From Nocardia sp. (GTDB taxonomy: Bacteria; Actinomycetota; Actinomycetes; Mycobacteriales; Mycobacteriaceae): DNA of 10,211 nucleotides. The translations under genes and the position numbers were made by a program. The DNA lies in contig JABFXT010000767.1 in assembly GCA_013361595.1 (NCBI GenBank), positions 1-10,211 on the forward strand, in the 5' to 3' direction. Shown piece after piece: positions 6,638 to 10,211 of the stretch; positions within the stretch are counted from its first letter, which is position 1; each line of letters starts with the position of its first letter. The notes beneath the pieces were generated by a model, which ran no database searches, was not told where the DNA came from, and was given only the letters and a program-made list of their open reading frames with translations.

Positions 6638-7467
6638 CCCGGCAGATCCGCAGCCGTAACGCCGCTGTCCAGGTGTGGACGGCCTATCTGGACAATCGTG
6701 CCAAACGCAACCGGGACAGCCGCTTCCTGGTGCACGGGGTCCGGCCGATCACCCAGGCGCTCGCCCACGATTGGCCGCTGGAGACCCTGCTGTACCGCTC
6801 GGGCGGTGGCGGACTGTCCGGCTGGGCCCGGGAGATCCTCGATACCAGCACGGTTCCCGCCGTCGGGCTGACGCCGGAGTTGATGGCCGATCTGGGCGAG
6901 AAGGCGGACGGACCGCCCGAGCTGGTGGCGGTCGCCGAGTACGCCCGTGGCGGACTGGCCGACCACGAAATCGGTGAACCGGGCGAGGCGCCGCTGGTCG
7001 TCGTTTTCGACCGGCCCAATTCGCCGGGGAACCTGGGCACGCTGATCAGGTCCGCCGACGCGTTCGGCGCCTCGGCGGTGATCGTCTCGGGCCACGGCGC
7101 CGACCAGTACGATCCGCGCTGCGTCCGGGCCTCCACCGGTTCGCTGTTCGCTGTTCCGGTCTTCCGGGTGCCCGGCACCGGGGAAGTGCTGGAATTCCGG
7201 GACCGGCAGATCGAGCGTGGCGTGCCCACCCGGATCGTGGGTACCGACGAGAACGGGGCATGCCCGATCTTCGACGACGAGCTGACCGACGCGACGATCC
7301 TGGTGGTCGGCAACGAGACCAGCGGGATGAGCGCGGCCTGGCTCGCGGCCTGTGACCGGACGGTCACCATCCCGATGGGCGGCAGCGCCAGCTCGCTGGG
7401 CGCTCCGTCGGCCGCCGCCGTGGCACTCTACGAAATTTCCCGGCAGCGCCGGACGTTTGCCCGATGA
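6634..7467 (+). CDS. SpoU/TrmH-family RNA 2'-O-methyltransferase
   Basis: This is an AdoMet-dependent SPOUT methylase expected to methylate a ribose 2'-OH in rRNA or tRNA; the target nucleotide cannot be read from sequence. The 277-residue product has an N-terminal substrate-binding region (about 1-105, with [11 protein letters not shown] at 29-39) and a C-terminal trefoil-knot domain. Motif 1 is [15 protein letters not shown] (131-145, with Asn133 and Arg139), motif 2 [10 protein letters not shown] (224-233, with Glu228) and motif 3 [16 protein letters not shown] (246-261). Motif 3 normally reads SLN; here Asn is replaced by Gly256. GTG 6634 overlaps the miaA stop (GTGA), and GAGGAG at 6617-6622 lies 11 bases upstream. 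In M. tuberculosis, as I recall, miaA and dapF are adjacent without this gene, so it looks like a lineage-specific member of the operon. Base composition matches its neighbours. Confidence 0.9.
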   Translation: MTRQIRSRNAAVQVWTAYLDNRAKRNRDSRFLVHGVRPITQALAHDWPLETLLYRSGGGGLSGWAREILDTSTVPAVGLTPELMADLGEKADGPPELVAVAEYARGGLADHEIGEPGEAPLVVVFDRPNSPGNLGTLIRSADAFGASAVIVSGHGADQYDPRCVRASTGSLFAVPVFRVPGTGEVLEFRDRQIERGVPTRIVGTDENGACPIFDDELTDATILVVGNETSGMSAAWLAACDRTVTIPMGGSASSLGAPSAAAVALYEISRQRRTFAR

Positions 7468-8432
7468 GAACAGCCGACGAGGAGACCGGAACCGACGTGC
7501 GCACAAGCCCCGATCAGCCCGATCAGCCCCTGAACCCGAGCGACAAGGATGTGGAGTTCACCAAGGGCCACGGCACCCAGAACGATTTCGTGGTGCTGCC
7601 CGATCCCGAGGTGCGGCTGGACCTGACCGTGTCCCGGGTGGCAGCCCTCTGCGATCGGCACCGGGGGCTCGGCGCCGACGGCGTACTGCGCGTCGCACGG
7701 GCCGGTGAGCTGGTATCCGCCGGTGTCCTCGACGAATACCCCGAGGGTGTGCGCGCCCAGGACTGGTTCATGGACTACCGCAATGCCGACGGCTCGGTCG
7801 CCGAGATGTGCGGGAACGGGGTCCGCGTCTTCGCTCACTATCTGGTGGCCCGCGGTGTGGCCGACGGGACCGAGTTCGTGGTGGGCAGTCGCGCGGGCGC
7901 GCGCCCGGTTGTCGTGCACGCGGCCGGTCCGGTCGCCGGCGAGGTGACGGTCGATATGGGTCCGATCCGGGTGCTCGGCGCGTCGACCGCCACGGTGGCG
8001 GGCCGGGGCTATCCGGGGCTGGGGATCGATGTCGGCAACCCGCATCTGGCCTGTGTCGCCGGCGAACTGTCGGTGGGTGCGCTGACCGATCTCGATCTCA
8101 CCGTGCCCCCGGGGTACGACCCCGATATGTTCCCCCGCGGTGTCAACGTCGAGATCCTGACCGGCCTCGACGCGGACGGCACGGTCGATATGCGGGTCTA
8201 CGAACGCGGGGTCGGCGAGACCCGGTCCTGCGGCACCGGCACCGTGGCCGCGGCGGCCGCCGCGCTGGCAGCGGACGGTTTCGATCTGGCCGACGGGACG
8301 GGCGAGGTCGGCGTCCGGGTCCCGGGCGGCGAGGTCCGGGTGGGGGTGCGTGCGGGCGCGGCATGGTTGCGCGGGCCCTCGGAACTGCTCGCCACCGGCC
8401 GGCTGGCCGCGCAATGGTGGGACGCGCTGTAA
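7464..8432 (+). CDS. dapF: Diaminopimelate epimerase DapF
   Basis: DapF interconverts LL- and meso-diaminopimelate, the penultimate step of lysine synthesis and the source of meso-DAP for peptidoglycan. It is cytoplasmic and cofactor independent, using two cysteines. In the 322-residue reading the catalytic pair is Cys116 ([14 protein letters not shown]) and Cys256 ([13 protein letters not shown]), and [10 protein letters not shown] (189-198) is also present. The conserved fold starts at residue 31 ([12 protein letters not shown]). ATG 7464 gives an ATGA overlap with the preceding stop, matching the operon pattern. GTG 7497 has GAGGAG 12 bases upstream, and GTG 7551 gives a protein of 293 residues beginning where homologues usually begin, but lacks a well-spaced Shine-Dalgarno. 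The added 29 residues are hydrophilic, contain a PDQPDQP duplication and have weaker third-position GC, so 7551 or 7497 may be the true start. Confidence 0.93.
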   Translation: MRTADEETGTDVRTSPDQPDQPLNPSDKDVEFTKGHGTQNDFVVLPDPEVRLDLTVSRVAALCDRHRGLGADGVLRVARAGELVSAGVLDEYPEGVRAQDWFMDYRNADGSVAEMCGNGVRVFAHYLVARGVADGTEFVVGSRAGARPVVVHAAGPVAGEVTVDMGPIRVLGASTATVAGRGYPGLGIDVGNPHLACVAGELSVGALTDLDLTVPPGYDPDMFPRGVNVEILTGLDADGTVDMRVYERGVGETRSCGTGTVAAAAAALAADGFDLADGTGEVGVRVPGGEVRVGVRAGAAWLRGPSELLATGRLAAQWWDAL

Positions 8433-8493
8433 GTCGGGTCGCTCGGAAAATCATATGCGCCGACCAGCGCATCAGTGGCAGCATGGACGGTGT

Positions 8494-10053
8494 ATGAGAA
8501 ATTCTGACATTAGCGGGACCACGGATCGGTCCCCTGAATCGTTCGACGTGGAATCGGCGGAGACAGATCCGGTCGGCACCGTCGACGATTCCGACACGGG
8601 TGCGCGGGGTGGGAACGGATCCGGGCCCGTCTTCCGGCGCGGTGGATGGTCCAGCGACCCGACCACCGGCGAACTCCAACTCGACGAGCGCAGCGCGCTA
8701 CGCCGTATCGCCGGCCTGTCGACCGAGCTCACCGATATCACCGAGGTCGAGTACCGGCAGCTGCGACTGGAACGGGTCGTACTGGTCGGCGTATGGACCG
8801 AGGGCAGTGTGGCGCGCGCGGAGGCGAGTATGGCCGAGCTGGCCCGGCTCGCCGAGACCGCGGGCTCCGATGTGCTCGAAGCGCTGATCCAGCGGCGTGA
8901 CCGGCCCGACCCGGCGACCTATATCGGATCGGGTAAGGCCGAAGAACTGCGCGAGGTGGTGCTGGCCACCGGCGCGGACACCGTGATCTGCGACGGCGAG
9001 CTCACTCCGGCCCAGCTCACCGCGCTGGAGAAGGTCGTCAAGGTCAAGGTGGTCGATCGCACCGCCTTGATCCTGGATATCTTCGCCCAGCACGCCACCT
9101 CCCGGGAAGGTAAGGCACAGGTCGCGCTCGCCCAGATGGAATACATGCTGCCGCGGTTGCGCGGCTGGGGTGAGTCCATGTCACGGCAGGCCGGTGGCCG
9201 GGCCGGCAGCAACGGCGGTGTGGGTCTGCGTGGTCCCGGTGAGACCAAGATCGAGACCGATCGCCGGCGGATCCGGGAGCGGATGGCCAAACTGCGCCGT
9301 GAGATCCGCGAGATGAAGACCGCCCGTGATACGAAACGCGCGCGCCGCACTTCCAGCGGAGTACCCGCGGTGGCCATCGTGGGCTACACCAATGCCGGGA
9401 AATCGAGCTTGATGAATGTGCTCACCGGCTCCGGTGTGCTGGTGCAGGACGCCCTGTTCGCCACCCTGGATCCGACCACCCGCCGTGCCGAACTGGAGGA
9501 CGGCCGGGAGGTCGTGTTCACCGATACGGTCGGCTTCGTCCGGCATCTGCCGACCCAGCTCGTCGAGGCGTTCCGGTCCACGCTGGAGGAGGTCACCGGC
9601 GCCGATCTGCTGCTGCATGTGGTGGACGGTTCCGATGCCCTGCCGGCGGAGCAGATCAAGGCGGTCCGTGAGGTCATCACCGAGGTGATCCGGGAATCGG
9701 GGCAGCCCGCTCCTCCCGAACTCCTGGTGGTGAACAAGATCGACGAGGTCGATCCGGTGGAGCTCACCCGGTTGCGCGGGCTGCTGCCCGGCGCCGAGTT
9801 CGTCTCCGCGCACAAGGACCTCGGCATCGATCGTCTGCGTACCAGGCTTGACGAGGTACTGGGCGGTCTGGATGTGGAAGTGAGCGTGCTGCTTCCGTAC
9901 ACTCGCGGCGATCTGCTCGCCAGAATTCATGCGGACGGCCGGATCTCACACTCCGAACACACCGAGAACGGCACCCGGGTCCGGGCGCGAGTGCCGAGTT
10001 CCCTGGCCGCGGCTCTTTCCGAGTACGCCCACGCCGGCGCGGCACCGGCGTGA
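8494..10053 (+). CDS. hflX: Ribosome-associated GTPase HflX
   Basis: HflX is a GTPase that binds the 50S subunit and splits stalled or stressed ribosomes; in mycobacteria it is linked to hypoxia and macrolide tolerance. The 519-residue product has an N-terminal acidic extension (1-60), the HflX nucleotide-binding-like domain (about 85-215), the Gly-rich linker GGVGLRGPGETKIETDRR (241-258), a coiled helix (257-283) and a G domain. G1 is GYTNAGKSS (297-305), the ATLDPTTR switch element 323-330, G3 DTVG (344-347), G4 NKID (414-417) and G5 SAHKD (439-443 approximately). All GTPase motifs are intact. ATG 8494 is chosen as the first start after the dapF stop that keeps the N-terminal extension modest; GGACGG at 8486-8490 is a weak ribosome site, and in-frame ATGs at 8455 and 8350 lie upstream. 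The 61-base gap after dapF includes an AT-rich TCATAT (8451-8456) that could be a separate -10. Confidence 0.94.
   Translation: MRNSDISGTTDRSPESFDVESAETDPVGTVDDSDTGARGGNGSGPVFRRGGWSSDPTTGELQLDERSALRRIAGLSTELTDITEVEYRQLRLERVVLVGVWTEGSVARAEASMAELARLAETAGSDVLEALIQRRDRPDPATYIGSGKAEELREVVLATGADTVICDGELTPAQLTALEKVVKVKVVDRTALILDIFAQHATSREGKAQVALAQMEYMLPRLRGWGESMSRQAGGRAGSNGGVGLRGPGETKIETDRRRIRERMAKLRREIREMKTARDTKRARRTSSGVPAVAIVGYTNAGKSSLMNVLTGSGVLVQDALFATLDPTTRRAELEDGREVVFTDTVGFVRHLPTQLVEAFRSTLEEVTGADLLLHVVDGSDALPAEQIKAVREVITEVIRESGQPAPPELLVVNKIDEVDPVELTRLRGLLPGAEFVSAHKDLGIDRLRTRLDEVLGGLDVEVSVLLPYTRGDLLARIHADGRISHSEHTENGTRVRARVPSSLAAALSEYAHAGAAPA
10030..10052 (+). terminator. GC hairpin spanning the hflX stop codon, possible terminator
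   Basis: CACGCCGG (10030-10037) and CCGGCGTG (10045-10052) form a perfect eight-base stem with a seven-base loop. It covers the last hflX codons and most of the TGA stop. There is no U-tract. It may end the operon transcript or be a by-product of Ala/Gly-rich codons. Confidence 0.35.
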
Positions 10054-10087
10054 CCGTTACGTCCGGAAGTCGCCCGGGCTAACTCTG

Positions 10088-10104
10088 GTGGCAAAAATGT
10101 GGCA
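10088..10104. repeat. Paired GTGGCA direct repeats upstream of the last gene
   Basis: GTGGCA occurs at 10088-10093 and 10099-10104, one helical turn apart, in a locally A-rich patch that differs from the surrounding GC-rich sequence. A TAACAC -10-like hexamer lies at 10112-10117. It may be the control region of the gene beginning at 10176. Confidence 0.3.
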
Positions 10105-10165
10105 CATCGCATAACACTGTGGGATATCCGCCCGTGTCGATTCACAATCGGTATGAGTCGACTAC

Positions 10166-10171
10166 AGGAGG
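10166..10171 (+). promoter_or_regulatory. Strong Shine-Dalgarno of the last gene
   Basis: AGGAGG is a perfect anti-16S match, followed by GTTT and then ATG at 10176. It is the best ribosome site in the window and fixes the start of the truncated gene. Confidence 0.75.
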
Positions 10172-10175
10172 GTTT

Positions 10176-10211
10176 ATGTCACAGAGAGGCCGCACCGCTA
10201 TCAGCGGCGAC
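10176..10211 (+). CDS. Start of an unidentified gene, truncated at the window edge
   Basis: Only the first twelve codons are present (MSQRGRTAISGD), so no family can be named. The start is well supported by AGGAGG four bases upstream, and the 122-base gap after hflX with an AT-richer patch suggests an independent promoter. The N-terminus is polar and basic, with no sign of a hydrophobic signal peptide in the visible part. In mycobacteria hflX is followed, as I recall, by an acyl-CoA dehydrogenase gene, but these residues give no support for or against that identity here. Confidence 0.6.
   Translation, partial: MSQRGRTAISGD

Overview
The window is GC-rich actinobacterial chromosome, most likely from Nocardia or a close relative in the Mycobacteriales. 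This rests on the very strong third-position GC bias, the frequent GTG starts, the 4-base ATGA/GTGA gene overlaps, and gene order. Read from memory, miaB, a small four-helix membrane protein, a DUF349 protein on the opposite strand, a LigB-fold protein, miaA, dapF and hflX follow the Mycobacterium tuberculosis Rv2733c to Rv2725c region. This is core housekeeping DNA. I see no insertion sequence, prophage, CRISPR array, tRNA or rRNA.

Layout. Bases 1-457 (minus strand) hold the 5' part of a polar amino-acid (glutamate-type) ABC transporter ATPase that runs off the left edge. A 309-base divergent region (458-766) contains a palindrome, helically phased short repeats and a promoter-like -10 placed so that miaB would be leaderless. 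miaB (767-2320) overlaps a four-helix membrane protein (2317-3024). That gene converges on a DUF349 helical-repeat protein (3093-4481, minus), with a long hairpin between them that probably terminates both transcripts. A second non-coding stretch (4482-4865) contains three 13-base direct repeats and two inverted repeats. From 4866 runs a tight plus-strand operon: LigB-like protein, miaA, a SpoU/TrmH-family RNA 2'-O-methyltransferase and dapF, each joined to the next by a 4-base start/stop overlap. hflX follows after a 61-base gap. The last 36 bases start a new gene behind the strongest Shine-Dalgarno sequence in the window.

How the genes relate. MiaA adds the isopentenyl group to A37 of tRNAs that read UNN codons, and MiaB then methylthiolates it, so both steps of ms2i6A37 synthesis lie in this window on separate transcripts. 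The SpoU-type methylase and HflX also act on RNA or ribosomes. DapF supplies meso-diaminopimelate for lysine and peptidoglycan and appears co-transcribed with the RNA-modification genes.

I found no clear-cut undescribed system. The points most worth a second look are the repeat clusters in the two intergenic regions, the missing consensus Asn in motif 3 of the SpoU methylase, the apparent loss of the metal-site His in the LigB-like protein fused translationally to miaA, and the exact placing of -10 boxes for leaderless translation.
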